The notes: generated from the sequence alone by a model not told the origin. DNA of 64,000 nt from Oceanibaculum nanhaiense (GCF_002148795.1 NZ_MPOB01000001.1:62001-126000); one strand, 5' to 3'. Counted from the stretch's first letter, positions 50,615 through 59,419 are shown. Made by a program: numbers and translations.

Positions 50615-50647
50615 GCAACTAGTTGCAATCTTTCCTGGCAGGGTCAA
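50615..50647 (-). promoter_or_regulatory. metK promoter region with perfect 12-bp palindrome
   Basis: TTGACC (50642-50647, minus strand) is a good -35. Seventeen bases on, where the -10 should be, lies GCAACTAGTTGC (50615-50626), a perfect palindrome. An operator covering the -10 would suit repression by the XRE protein encoded just upstream, but binding is not demonstrated. Confidence 0.5.
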
Positions 50648-50697
50648 GGAAAATTAGCGTCGTGAAATCGGCGCGCCGGAAATGGAAGGCTGCGCCC

Positions 50698-51159
50698 TCA
50701 GCTCTTTTCGCTGTCGCTGCTGGCGAGCGCCTTGGCCAGTTCGAACAGCCGCTTGCGGACCGCCGGATTGGAGACCTTGTAGTAGGCGCGCACCAGTTCC
50801 AGCGTCTCGCGCTTGGCCATCGGATCGGCCTCGTAGCTGGGGCCGGCACTTTCGGCCAGCGCCGCCGCCCGCGCACCCTGGTCGGATTCGGGGGCCATAT
50901 CGTCGAAAAAGAAGGAGACCGGTACGTCGAGCACGCGGCTCAGATCATAGAGCCGGCTGGCCCCGATGCGGTTGGCGCCGCGTTCATATTTCTGGACCTG
51001 CTGGAAGGTGAGGCCCAGCGCCTCGCCGAGTTTTTCCTGGCTCATACCCAACAGGGTTCGCCGCAGGCGCACCCTGCCGCCGACATGAACGTCCACTGGA
51101 TTCGGTTTCCCGGTCCTTCCCACGCCCCCGGCCTTACGCCCCCGTCCTGTCAATGCCAT
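50698..51159 (-). CDS. XRE-family transcriptional regulator, PraR-like
   Basis: 153-aa helix-turn-helix repressor-type protein. The DNA-binding domain is about residues 22-82: VGGRVRLRRTLLGMSQEKLG, TFQQVQKYERGANRIGASRL. It closely resembles PraR of Azorhizobium and Rhizobium in NPVDVHVGGRVRLRR and in VPVSFFFDD. A C-terminal helical region (about 105-150) may mediate dimers. It lies directly upstream of metK. The ATG has only a weak purine tract in front of it. The gene's own promoter spacer contains a CATAC/GTATG inverted repeat. Confidence 0.88.
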   Translation of the reverse strand: MALTGRGRKAGGVGRTGKPNPVDVHVGGRVRLRRTLLGMSQEKLGEALGLTFQQVQKYERGANRIGASRLYDLSRVLDVPVSFFFDDMAPESDQGARAAALAESAGPSYEADPMAKRETLELVRAYYKVSNPAVRKRLFELAKALASSDSEKS

Positions 51160-51202
51160 TCTGTTCGATCTTTTTTTTGCCGTCTCAAAGGATATGTATG
51201 AC

Positions 51203-51231
51203 TAATTAACCATACGTAAGTATGCCGTCAA
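51203..51231 (-). promoter_or_regulatory. Promoter of the PraR-like gene with an inverted repeat in the spacer
   Basis: TTGACG (51226-51231) and TAATTA (51203-51208) on the minus strand with a 17-base spacer. The spacer holds CATAC-TTAC-GTATG (51211-51224 on the plus strand, CATACGTAAGTATG). A third half-site, CATAC, lies just downstream in the transcribed direction. This suggests autoregulation or control by another factor. Confidence 0.45.
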
Positions 51232-51259
51232 CCAGGAGATGGCTGTTCGATGAAGCATA

Positions 51260-52846
51260 TCATCTAGTCGAACGTCTTCCGAAGCCTAATGTTGCCGCGC
51301 CCAGAAGGGCCGCCAGAAGCAGGGCGAGGCCCGCCAGCGGCGCATCGCCCCAGCGCGCATAAGGTGTCGGTGCCAGGGCGGCGGGCAGCGGCGCATCGAG
51401 GAAGCCTGTCTCTTCGAGGCCCAGACGGGCGACGACCCGGCCATAGGGGTCGACCACGCCGGAAATGCCGGTATTGGCGACGCGCACCAGCGGCAGCCCC
51501 TCCTCGACGGCGCGCAGCCGGGCGATCTGGAAATGCTGGAACGGCCCGGTGCTGTAGCCGTACCAGCCATCATTGGTGACGTTCAAAAGCCAGCCTGGCC
51601 GGTTGTCCGGGTCGGCGACCGCGCCGGGGAAGATCGCCTCGTAGCAGATCAGCGGGCTTACCGGCGGCAGGCCGGGCACCTGGAGGCTGCGCGGACCGGG
51701 GCCGCGCTGGAAATCCAGGCTGGTGGCGACAGCCGGCAGAAAGCCGAAGATGTCGCGCAGCGGCACATATTCGCCGAACGGCACCAGATGCGCCTTGTCG
51801 TAGGTCGCCTGGATCAGCCCGCCGGGGCCGATGGCGTGCAGGCTGTTCCAGTAGCGCGGCGGCTCCCCCGCTGCCCCACTGGGAGCCCGTTCGACGCGGA
51901 TCGCGCCGGTCAGCACGGCGCCGCCATCGGGCGCCACCCGGCCGACCACCTCGCGTGCCTGGATATCCTCGCTCAGCAGATAGGCGATTGCGGTTTCCGG
52001 CCACAGCACATGCGTTGGGCGGGCTCCAGGTGCCGGTCGCGCCGACAGCTCCAGATGGCGGATCAGATGGTCGCGCGGATTGAGCCCGGCCCATTTCTCC
52101 CGCTGCGGAATATTGGCCTGCACCAGCCGCAGCAGCACACCCTCGACGCGCAGCGCCGGGTCGTCCACCGCCGGTGCGCCGGCCAGCCGGACGGCACCGC
52201 CGCCCCAGACCAGCACCAGCAGCGCCACCGCCGCGGCCACGGCGCCGCGCGACCGCACCGCCGGCAGGCAGGCCGCCAGCACGGTAACAAGGCTGAGGCC
52301 GTAGATACCGGTCAGCGCCGCCAGCTGCAGCATGGCGGCGGAGGGCGCCCAGACATAGCCGAGCAGATTCCACGGGAAGCCGGTCAGGATATGGCCGCGC
52401 AGATATTCCGCGACCAGCCAGAACAGCGCGAAACCCAGCGCCAGCGCGAGGCCGCGCAGCCTGAGCATATGCACCGCCAGCACGGCAAAGGCGGTGAACA
52501 GCGCCAGCAGCGCCGGAAGACCGGCGGCGGCCAGCGGCAGCAGCCACCAGAACCGCGCCGTATCGACGGTCAGCGCGTTGGCGATCCAGTACAGGCCGGC
52601 GACCAGAAAGCCGAAGCCGAAACTCCATCCCAGCGCGAAGGCCTGCCGCTTCGTGGCGCAGCCCTCGATCTGCCAGAGCAGAACGGGAAAGGCGACCCAG
52701 AGCAGCGGCAGCACGTGAAAGGGCGGCAGGGCCAGCGCGGCGGCAACGCCCAGCAGGGCCGCCAGGCCATAGCGCCGCCAGCCTATGAATGCCGCGCTAC
52801 GGGAAGCAAGACGATCCGCAATGGTCCGCAGGCCGGACAAGCTCAT
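51260..52846 (-). CDS. lnt: Apolipoprotein N-acyltransferase
   Basis: Inner-membrane enzyme that N-acylates the N-terminal cysteine of lipoproteins. The 528-aa protein has about eight membrane helices: six or so N-terminal ones to residue 220 and one at the extreme C-terminus. Between them lies a periplasmic nitrilase-like domain with the triad Glu in LWPETAIAYL, Lys in TYDKAHLVPFGE and Cys in LICYEAIFP. It overlaps corC's stop by four bases, an order (corC-lnt) also known in E. coli. Confidence 0.95.
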   Translation of the reverse strand: MSLSGLRTIADRLASRSAAFIGWRRYGLAALLGVAAALALPPFHVLPLLWVAFPVLLWQIEGCATKRQAFALGWSFGFGFLVAGLYWIANALTVDTARFWWLLPLAAAGLPALLALFTAFAVLAVHMLRLRGLALALGFALFWLVAEYLRGHILTGFPWNLLGYVWAPSAAMLQLAALTGIYGLSLVTVLAACLPAVRSRGAVAAAVALLVLVWGGGAVRLAGAPAVDDPALRVEGVLLRLVQANIPQREKWAGLNPRDHLIRHLELSARPAPGARPTHVLWPETAIAYLLSEDIQAREVVGRVAPDGGAVLTGAIRVERAPSGAAGEPPRYWNSLHAIGPGGLIQATYDKAHLVPFGEYVPLRDIFGFLPAVATSLDFQRGPGPRSLQVPGLPPVSPLICYEAIFPGAVADPDNRPGWLLNVTNDGWYGYSTGPFQHFQIARLRAVEEGLPLVRVANTGISGVVDPYGRVVARLGLEETGFLDAPLPAALAPTPYARWGDAPLAGLALLLAALLGAATLGFGRRSTR

Positions 52847-53778
52847 TTACCGCTGGCGTCGGCCGGCATGCTCTGCGGCGTCTGCGGCAAATTGCGGATG
52901 CGCAGCCGCTTGATGCGGCGCGGATCGACGTCGGTCACCTCGAACTCGATGCCGCTATCGTGGCGCAGCACCTCGCCGCGCGCCGGCACGCGGCCGGCCA
53001 GCATGAAGACGAGGCCGCCCAGCGTGTCGGTCTCCTCGCGCTCCTCCTCGTCCAGCACCTGGCCGACGATCTCCTCGAACTCCTCCACCGTGGCGCGCGC
53101 ATCGGCCAGCAGCCAGCGCGTGCCGTCGGCATCGCGATGCTCGATCAGCTTCGGCGCCTCGATGACATCATGCTCGTCATCGATCTCGCCGACGATCTGC
53201 TCCACCAGATCCTCGATGGTGATCAGCCCGTCGATGCCGCCGAACTCGTCCACCACCAGCGCCAGATGGATGCGCGCGGCCCGCATCTGCAGCAGCAGGT
53301 CCAGCGCCCGCATGGAGGGCGACACGAACAGCACCTTGCGCAGCAGATTCTTCAGCGTGACCGGTTTCTGCGCGCCCCAATACTGCATCACGTCCTTGAT
53401 GTGGACCATGCCGACCACATCGTCGAGCGTCTCGCGATAGACCGGCATGCGCGAATGCGCCGCCTTGGTCATTTCCTTCACGAGGTCGGACAGGCCGGTA
53501 TCCTCGGCCACGGCAACAATGTCGGCGCGCGGCACCATCACGTCGACGGCCGTAATCTCCCGGAGGCCCAGAATATTGGCGATCAGTTGCTGTTCGTCGG
53601 GGCCGATGGCGTGCTGTTCGCCGCCATTGCCCTCGATCAGCCCCTCGATGGTGTCACGCATGCCATTATCGGCAGCGCGGCGGCGTCTCAACCGCAACAG
53701 GCCGCCCAGGCGGCTCCATATCGAAGGATCTTCGGATGCCCCGTCCACACGGGGCTGGGTACTAGATGGCTCACTCAT
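52843..53778 (-). CDS. corC: Hemolysin/CorC-family CBS-domain protein
   Basis: Soluble 311-aa protein with two CBS domains, about residues 75-135 (TAVDVMVPRADIVAV) and 140-200 (LFVSPSMRALDLL), and a C-terminal CorC_HlyC domain (about 215-295). No DUF21 membrane domain is present, as in E. coli CorC (YbeX), where it is linked to magnesium/cobalt handling. It lies in the ybeY-corC-lnt order of E. coli. A TlyC-type hemolysin role is not supported by anything here. Confidence 0.92.
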   Translation of the reverse strand: MSEPSSTQPRVDGASEDPSIWSRLGGLLRLRRRRAADNGMRDTIEGLIEGNGGEQHAIGPDEQQLIANILGLREITAVDVMVPRADIVAVAEDTGLSDLVKEMTKAAHSRMPVYRETLDDVVGMVHIKDVMQYWGAQKPVTLKNLLRKVLFVSPSMRALDLLLQMRAARIHLALVVDEFGGIDGLITIEDLVEQIVGEIDDEHDVIEAPKLIEHRDADGTRWLLADARATVEEFEEIVGQVLDEEEREETDTLGGLVFMLAGRVPARGEVLRHDSGIEFEVTDVDPRRIKRLRIRNLPQTPQSMPADASGK

Positions 53779-53790
53779 CGTAGCGCGGCG

Positions 53791-54330
53791 CTATGCCTCC
53801 TTCAAAAACCCGGCCCCCGCTTCTGCGGCGGGACCGAGCAGATAGGGGTCGGATATACCGAACCCGCTCAAGATACGGACCTCCAGGGCCTCCATTTCGG
53901 CAGCCTCGGCCTCGGTCTCGTGATCATACCCCAAAACATGCAGCGTCCCATGCACGATCAGATGCGACAGGTGATCGGCCAGGCTCTTGCCCTGCTCCGA
54001 TGCCTCCCGCGCAACCGTGCCATAGGCCAGTGCCAGATCGCCCAGCGGCGCCGGTTCGCCGGGCAGCGCATCATCCGCATCGCCGGGAAAGGACAGCACG
54101 TTGGTCGGCCGGTCCTTGCCGCGATATTGCCGGTTCAGCGCCTGCAGCTCGGCATCGTCGGTGAGCCGCACCGCCAGCTCGGCCGGCCCGTCAACAAACC
54201 CCCCGGGCGCACCAGCCTCCGCCAGCGCGGCCAGGGCGGCGCGCTCCACCAGACCTTCCAGGCCGGGAACAGCCGCCTGCCAGGCCGGATCGGCGACATC
54301 CACCGCCACCTCAAGCGCCGCCGCGCTCAT
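53791..54330 (-). CDS. ybeY: Endoribonuclease YbeY
   Basis: Zinc-dependent endoribonuclease for 16S rRNA 3' maturation and ribosome quality control. The 179-aa protein has the family zinc motif HLIVHGTLHVLGYDHE (H3xH5xH pattern) and NRQYRGKDRPTNVLSFP. It overlaps phoH by four bases and precedes corC by 12 bases. Confidence 0.95.
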   Translation of the reverse strand: MSAAALEVAVDVADPAWQAAVPGLEGLVERAALAALAEAGAPGGFVDGPAELAVRLTDDAELQALNRQYRGKDRPTNVLSFPGDADDALPGEPAPLGDLALAYGTVAREASEQGKSLADHLSHLIVHGTLHVLGYDHETEAEAAEMEALEVRILSGFGISDPYLLGPAAEAGAGFLKEA

Positions 54331-55358
54331 GCCGGTGTCTCCGGCGCGCCGCTGGACAGCAGCGGCCGCTCGCGCTTGTCATAGGCCTGCACGATGCGGG
54401 TGACAAGCGGATGGCGCACCACATCCTTGTGCGTGAACTGCACGAAACCGATACCCGGCACACCCTGCAGCGTTTCCAGCGCGTCGCGCAGGCCGGACCT
54501 GGCCCCCATCGGCAGGTCGGTCTGCGTCAGGTCGCCGGTCACCGCCATGCGGGAATTCTCGCCGAGCCGCGTCAGGAACATCTTCATCTGCGTCGGCGTG
54601 GTGTTCTGCGCCTCGTCCAGGATGACAAAGGAATTCGACAAGGTGCGCCCGCGCATGAAGGCGAGCGGCGCCACCTCGATCTCGCCGCTGCCGACCCTGC
54701 GCTCCACCTGGTCGCCCGGCATCATGTCGTAGAGCGCGTCATAGAGCGGGCGGAGATAGGGATCGACCTTCTCCTTCATGTCGCCGGGCAGGAAGCCCAG
54801 CCGCTCGCCGGCCTCGACCGCCGGGCGCGACAGGATGATGCGATCGACGCGGCGCTGCTTCAGCATCCACACGCCCATCGCCACCGCCAGATAGGTCTTG
54901 CCGGTACCGGCGGGACCAAGGCCGAACACCATCTCGTTGCGCTGCAGCGCCTCCAGATATTCCGCCTGGGTCGGCGAGCGCGGAGCGATGGCGCGCTTCC
55001 AGGTCGGCAGCGCCTCGGCCTCGTCCGCGAATTCCGCCATGCCCCCGGCGCCCGGTTCGTCCTGGTCGCGCAGCGCGAAATTGGCCGCCGCATCGACATC
55101 GGCGAATTCCGGCACGGTGGCGCGCTTGCCGGCGCGGCCGATGCGGTTCGCCAGCCCCTCGATGGCGCGCTTGGCGGCATTCGCATTGCCGATCACGCCG
55201 TCGATGGAGACCAGGTCGCCGCGATAGGTGATGGCGACATCCAGCTTCTGTTCGAGGCGCACCAGATTGCGGTCATGGTCGCCGAACAGGGTGGCCAGCA
55301 GGCTCGCATCGTCGAATTTCAGATGGATCGGCGGCTGGATCAGATCGGGCGTGGTCAA
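54327..55358 (-). CDS. phoH: PhoH-like ATPase (YbeZ)
   Basis: P-loop ATPase of the PhoH family, often working with YbeY in RNA metabolism. The 343-aa protein has a KH-like N-terminal part (about 20-75), Walker A GPAGTGKT at residues 148-155 and the Walker B region FVILDEAQNTTP. A linker of about 45 residues (80-125) is acidic and variable. It overlaps ybeY and follows miaB by 12 bases, forming miaB-phoH-ybeY-corC-lnt. Confidence 0.95.
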   Translation of the reverse strand: MTTPDLIQPPIHLKFDDASLLATLFGDHDRNLVRLEQKLDVAITYRGDLVSIDGVIGNANAAKRAIEGLANRIGRAGKRATVPEFADVDAAANFALRDQDEPGAGGMAEFADEAEALPTWKRAIAPRSPTQAEYLEALQRNEMVFGLGPAGTGKTYLAVAMGVWMLKQRRVDRIILSRPAVEAGERLGFLPGDMKEKVDPYLRPLYDALYDMMPGDQVERRVGSGEIEVAPLAFMRGRTLSNSFVILDEAQNTTPTQMKMFLTRLGENSRMAVTGDLTQTDLPMGARSGLRDALETLQGVPGIGFVQFTHKDVVRHPLVTRIVQAYDKRERPLLSSGAPETPA

Positions 55359-55370
55359 GCGGCCCCCTCG

Positions 55371-56759
55371 TCAGGATGCCAGCGCGGCGGGCGCGGCCGT
55401 CTCGACCGTTCCCGCCCCGACTGTACCCGCCAGCGAGTTCTGATAACCGGCGCTGATGACCGCCGGTACGATACTGCCGATCAGCCGCGGCGTGCCCTCA
55501 ATCACCACCGATTGCAGATAGGGGCTCTTGCCGATCAGCTGGCCGGGGAACTTGCCGGCCTTCTCCACCAGCACCGGCAAGGTGCGGCCGGCCATCGACC
55601 GGTTGAAGCCGGTCTGCTGTTCGCCCAGCAGCGCCTGCAGTGCGGCCAGCCGTTCGGTTTTGGCTGCCTCATCGACCTGCAGCTCCAGCAGCGCTGCCGG
55701 CGTGCCGGGCCGCGCGCTGTATTTGAAGGAGAAGGCCTGGGCGTAGCCCACATCGCGCACCAGCTGCAGGGTCGCCTCGAAATCGGCATCGCGCTCGCCG
55801 GGGAAACCGACGATGAAATCGGAGGACAGCGCCAGGTCCGGCCGCGCGGCGCGCAGCTTCTCGACGATGCGCAGATAGTCCTCCGCCTTGTGCTTGCGGT
55901 TCATCGCCTCGAGGATGCGGTCGGAACCGGACTGCACCGGCAGGTGCAGATAGGGCATCAGCGCGGGCACCTCGCCATGCGCGGCGATCAGATCATCATC
56001 CATGTCGCGCGGGTGCGAGGTGGTGTAGCGGAGGCGCGCCAGCCCGTCGATCTCCGCCAGCGCGCGGATCAGCCGCCCGAGGCCCCAGTCGCGCCCGTCC
56101 GGCCCCTCGCCCTGATAGGCATTCACATTCTGGCCAAGCAGCGTGATCTCGACCGCGCCGGCGCGTACCAGACGGCGCGCCTCCTCCAGGATCTGCGCGG
56201 CGGGACGGCAGAATTCGGCGCCGCGCGTATAGGGCACGACGCAAAAGGTGCAGAATTTGTCACAACCCTCCTGCACCGTCAGAAAGGCGGAATGGCCCTG
56301 CAGCGCCTGTTCCTCGGGCAGATGGTCGAACTTGCTCTCGACCGGGAAATCCGTATCCAGCACGCCCCTTTCCCCCGGACCGCCGGACGCGCGGGTGGCG
56401 CGGGCCACCATTTCCGGCAGCCGGTGATAGGCCTGCGGGCCGAACACCATATCGACATAGGGCGCGCGGGCCATGATCTCCGCCCCCTCGGCCTGGGCGA
56501 CGCAGCCGGCCACGGCCAGCACCATGCGCCCGCCTTCGGCCGCCTTGCGGTCCTTCAGCTGGCGCAACCGGCCAAGCTCGTGAAAGGTCTTCTCCGAGGC
56601 CTTTTCGCGGATATGGCAGGTGTTGATGATGACCATGTCGGCGCCGTCCGGCGTCTCCGCCGGGGCATAGCCGAGCGGTGCCAGGACATCCGCCATGCGG
56701 GCGGAATCATAGACGTTCATCTGGCAGCCATAGGTGCGGATGAAAAGCTTCTTCGCCAA
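55371..56759 (-). CDS. miaB: tRNA-2-methylthio-N6-dimethylallyladenosine synthase
   Basis: Radical-SAM methylthiotransferase that modifies A37 of tRNAs reading U-starting codons. The 462-aa protein has the N-terminal auxiliary cluster cysteines C12, C48 and C86, the radical-SAM cluster C166-C170-C173 (CDKFCTFC), the marker VPYTRGAE and a C-terminal TRAM domain (about 375-440). The C-terminal 20 residues are Ala/Thr/Val-rich. Everything needed for activity is present. Confidence 0.97.
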   Translation of the reverse strand: MAKKLFIRTYGCQMNVYDSARMADVLAPLGYAPAETPDGADMVIINTCHIREKASEKTFHELGRLRQLKDRKAAEGGRMVLAVAGCVAQAEGAEIMARAPYVDMVFGPQAYHRLPEMVARATRASGGPGERGVLDTDFPVESKFDHLPEEQALQGHSAFLTVQEGCDKFCTFCVVPYTRGAEFCRPAAQILEEARRLVRAGAVEITLLGQNVNAYQGEGPDGRDWGLGRLIRALAEIDGLARLRYTTSHPRDMDDDLIAAHGEVPALMPYLHLPVQSGSDRILEAMNRKHKAEDYLRIVEKLRAARPDLALSSDFIVGFPGERDADFEATLQLVRDVGYAQAFSFKYSARPGTPAALLELQVDEAAKTERLAALQALLGEQQTGFNRSMAGRTLPVLVEKAGKFPGQLIGKSPYLQSVVIEGTPRLIGSIVPAVISAGYQNSLAGTVGAGTVETAAPAALAS

Positions 56760-56875
56760 CGCTCGGTCCCAACTCCTGCCGCAACCGCCGGGCGTGCCGG
56801 CGGGGGTTTATCTTCGAAGGCCCTTATCTAGGCGTCCATGCTCCGGAAAACCAGTACGAATCCGAAAGCCCGGAG

Positions 56876-57808
56876 TCACGCCACCGCGCCAACCGCCCCG
56901 GGAGCCACACCCGGCACGACGGATGGCAAAGCCCCGGGGATGCCTTCCGGGACACCCCCACGGACACCCGCAGGGACACTCTCCGGCCCGGTTCCCGGCC
57001 CACCGGCCCCGGGACCCGGCACCACCGGCATCTCGCGGCCGGCATTGGCCGCCGTCACCCCCAGCAGCACCTGCTGCCCGCAATAGGCGGCCATCGCCTT
57101 GCGGTCGGGGAAATCGTCCAGCGTCACCGGCGGGTGGAAGCGCACGGTGACGGTGACCACGCCCAGCCCCAGCACGCGCCAGAGATGCCCGGCCAGCGCC
57201 ATGTCGCCATACCATGCGAAGAACGGCCGCAACGACCGGCCGATCGGGATGCCGTTCAGCCGCGTATAGGAGATCGATACCGGCTGCACCTGCACCCGCT
57301 CGCCGTCGATGCGGGTCTCGGCGGCGGCGAACAGCGCGCTCTTGAAGGGCAGCACGCGGTTGCCGTCATTGCTGGTGCCTTCCGGGAACAGGATCAGGTT
57401 GCCGCCCTTGTTCAGCCGGCTGGCGATATTGTCGCGCTGGCGCCCGGCATGATTGCCGCGCCGCACGACGAAGACGGTGCGCTGGAGCTGGGCCAGCCAG
57501 CCGAAGAACGGCCAGGTCTTCACCTCCGACTTGGCGACGAAGCTGCCGGGAATCAGCGACCCCAGCACCGTGATGTCGAGATAGGAGGCGTGGTTGCAGA
57601 CATAGAGCACCGGCGCACGTTCCAGCCGCTCGCCCAGCACCTCCAGCCTGAATCCCATGATCGGCAGGCATTTGCGGTGATAGAAGACCGGCAGCGTGCG
57701 CGCGAGATCGAGGCGCAGCGCCACCGCCAGCGCCTGCACCGGCATCAGCGGCAGGGTGAAGGCCAGATAGACCAGCAGTCGCGCGAAGGAAAGCAGGGAA
57801 TTGCCCAT
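56876..57808 (-). CDS. olsA: Lysophospholipid / lyso-ornithine-lipid acyltransferase (PlsC family, OlsA-like)
   Basis: Membrane-bound acyltransferase that would add the second acyl chain to lyso-ornithine lipid or to lysophosphatidate. The 310-aa protein has an N-terminal hydrophobic segment (about 8-30), the catalytic HX4D motif at H73-D78 (NHASYLD) and the substrate motif FPEGT at 141-145. The OlsA name rests on its place directly after an OlsB-like gene (18-base gap). Residues 263-310 form an unusual Gly/Pro/Val-rich tail with quasi-repeats (GVP, SVP, VVPG), not part of the PlsC fold. A generic PlsC is the alternative. Confidence 0.8.
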   Translation of the reverse strand: MGNSLLSFARLLVYLAFTLPLMPVQALAVALRLDLARTLPVFYHRKCLPIMGFRLEVLGERLERAPVLYVCNHASYLDITVLGSLIPGSFVAKSEVKTWPFFGWLAQLQRTVFVVRRGNHAGRQRDNIASRLNKGGNLILFPEGTSNDGNRVLPFKSALFAAAETRIDGERVQVQPVSISYTRLNGIPIGRSLRPFFAWYGDMALAGHLWRVLGLGVVTVTVRFHPPVTLDDFPDRKAMAAYCGQQVLLGVTAANAGREMPVVPGPGAGGPGTGPESVPAGVRGGVPEGIPGALPSVVPGVAPGAVGAVA

Positions 57809-57826
57809 TACTGCACCGCCAGCCTT

Positions 57827-58759
57827 CTACTCACCCCAGGCATCCTGCGTCGTCCGGGCATAATGCCGATAATAGCTCTCCTTCACCTGTCCGGTCTTCA
57901 CGATGACGCAGACATCGGTGGTATTGAACTGCGGATCGATCACCGCGCCCTGTCCGACGAAGCCGCCCAGCCTGAGATACCCCTTGATGAGCGGCGGCAG
58001 GCCTGCCAGCACGCGCTTGGCGTCGTAGCCATCGGGCGGCAGCCGGTTCATCTCGGTGAAAAGTTCCGGCAAGGCGTGCGGCCGCAATTCCTCCGGCGCC
58101 AGATGATTGTGATGGAGATAGGACAGCGCCGGCGCCAGCTGTTCGACATCATTGCCGGGTAGGCTGGCGCAACCGAACATCAACTCGATGCCGTGATGGA
58201 AGACATAGGCGGCGATACCCCGCCATAGAAGCTGCATGGTCGGGCGGTTACGGTAGCGCGAATCGGTACAGGACCGGCCAAGTTCCAGGATCGGCCCGTC
58301 GAAGGCGAGGATCTTGGCGATGTCGTATTCGTCGGCCGTGTAGAAACCGCCATGCTTCGCCGCCGCCTCGCGCCGGATCAGCCGGTAGGTGCCGACCACC
58401 GATTCCGGCCCGTCACCCAGCGCATGATCGATGACCAGCAAATGATCGGCGACATCGTCAAAACTGTCGAAGTCGCGGCGCGCCGCCGCCATCTCCGGCG
58501 AGGGTTTGGCGTTCATCTCATCGTAGAACACGCGGTAGCGCAGCGCCTGCGCTGCCGCCACATCCTCCGGCGTCCGGGCGAGCCGGACTTCCAGCGTGCC
58601 CGAGCGCAGATCGCCGAGATCGGCTGGACCACCGCCTTCGGCGCCGGCCCCGCGAGTCGGACGTCCGCGCGAGAAAGCGGCCTCCCCGGCCGTCGTTTTA
58701 GTGCCGGGAGGTTCCGCGGCCGCCGCAAGAGACTGGGGCGGATGCGCTGGGTGCGACAT
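57827..58759 (-). CDS. olsB: Ornithine N-acyltransferase, OlsB-like GNAT protein
   Basis: GNAT-fold enzyme that would transfer a 3-hydroxyacyl chain to ornithine, the first step of ornithine-lipid synthesis. The 310-aa protein has a variable Pro/Ala/Gly-rich N-terminus (about 1-50), then VRLARTPEDVAAAQALRYRVFYDE. Further on are ESVVGTYRLIR, ELGRSCTDSRYRNRPTMQLLW and FGCASLPG, all typical of OlsB/PlsB-like acetyltransferases. The first ~55 residues may be over-called; a start further in is possible. It is followed by the PlsC/OlsA-like gene, so an olsBA operon is likely. Confidence 0.85.
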   Translation of the reverse strand: MSHPAHPPQSLAAAAEPPGTKTTAGEAAFSRGRPTRGAGAEGGGPADLGDLRSGTLEVRLARTPEDVAAAQALRYRVFYDEMNAKPSPEMAAARRDFDSFDDVADHLLVIDHALGDGPESVVGTYRLIRREAAAKHGGFYTADEYDIAKILAFDGPILELGRSCTDSRYRNRPTMQLLWRGIAAYVFHHGIELMFGCASLPGNDVEQLAPALSYLHHNHLAPEELRPHALPELFTEMNRLPPDGYDAKRVLAGLPPLIKGYLRLGGFVGQGAVIDPQFNTTDVCVIVKTGQVKESYYRHYARTTQDAWGE

Positions 58760-58805
58760 GAGAAGCCGTTCCTATTGTTTGGCCAGCCGTCTTATTTCAG
58801 CCGTT

Positions 58806-59240
58806 TTACTTAAGCGGGCGCCGGCGCGTCGAATTCAGCGGTATGCCGTAGAGCTCCAGGCGATGACCCACCAGCCGGTAACCGAGTTTCTCCGCGATCT
58901 CTTCCTGCAGCTTTTCGATTTCCTCGCTCTGGAACTCGACCACGGTGCGGGTTTCGATATCGATCAGATGATCATGGTGCTCTTCCGGCGCCTCTTCATA
59001 ACGCGCCCGACCGTCGCCGAAATCGTGCCGCTCCAGGATGCTCGCCTCTTCGAGCAACCGGACGGTGCGATAGACAGTGGCGATAGAGATGCGCGGATCG
59101 ATCGCCGTGGCGCGCTGATAGACCAGCTCGACATCGGGGTGATCGGTTGAATTGGACAGCACCTGCGCGATGACCCGGCGCTGCTCGGTCATCTTCAGGC
59201 CCTTTTCCAGGCACAAACGCTCAAGGCGTGACGGTTCCAT
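58806..59240 (-). CDS. fur: Ferric/manganese uptake regulator, Fur family (Fur/Mur)
   Basis: Metal-sensing repressor of 144 aa. The DNA-binding winged helix is about residues 15-80 (KMTEQRRVIAQVL, ISIATVYRTVRLLEE). The metal region has HDFGDGRARYEE, EHHDHL and GHRLELYGIPL. There is no CxxC structural zinc site; the only cysteine is C10. Many alphaproteobacterial Fur proteins respond to manganese (Mur) rather than iron, and sequence alone does not settle this. A strong GGGAGG ribosome site precedes the ATG. It is the second Fur-family member in the window beside Irr. Confidence 0.92.
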   Translation of the reverse strand: MEPSRLERLCLEKGLKMTEQRRVIAQVLSNSTDHPDVELVYQRATAIDPRISIATVYRTVRLLEEASILERHDFGDGRARYEEAPEEHHDHLIDIETRTVVEFQSEEIEKLQEEIAEKLGYRLVGHRLELYGIPLNSTRRRPLK

Positions 59241-59272
59241 CGGTGCAATTGCCTCCCATTTTATCTGCCGTG

Positions 59273-59301
59273 ACTATAACCAAAACGACGCCGCAAACCA
59301 A
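59273..59301 (-). promoter_or_regulatory. Putative fur promoter
   Basis: On the minus strand TTGGTT (59296-59301) and TATAGT (59273-59278, five of six matches to the -10 consensus) with a 17-base spacer, about 33 bases before the fur ATG. Confidence 0.45.
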
Positions 59302-59327
59302 AGCGGTTCGCGACGTCGCCTGACAGA

Positions 59328-59387
59328 TAAAACCCGCCCGGCCCCAAACCTGACCACCGGAGTGGCAAGAAGGTGACAGCGGGCGGG
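59328..59387 (-). terminator. Possible mucR terminator
   Basis: CCCGCCCG (59333-59340) pairs with CGGGCGGG (59380-59387) across a loop that holds an inner CCAC-CGGA-GTGG hairpin; TTTT follows on the minus strand. The long loop makes this only moderately convincing. Confidence 0.45.
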
Positions 59388-59419
59388 CGGGCAACGTGGC
59401 GGCGGACGGCTGAAAAGCC

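Noticed and set aside
50478-50640. A possible SAM riboswitch in the metK leader
   Set aside because: The leader contains a CCTTAG/CTAAGG hairpin but I could not match the core sequences of known SAM or SAM/SAH riboswitch classes. A covariance-model search of this interval would decide.
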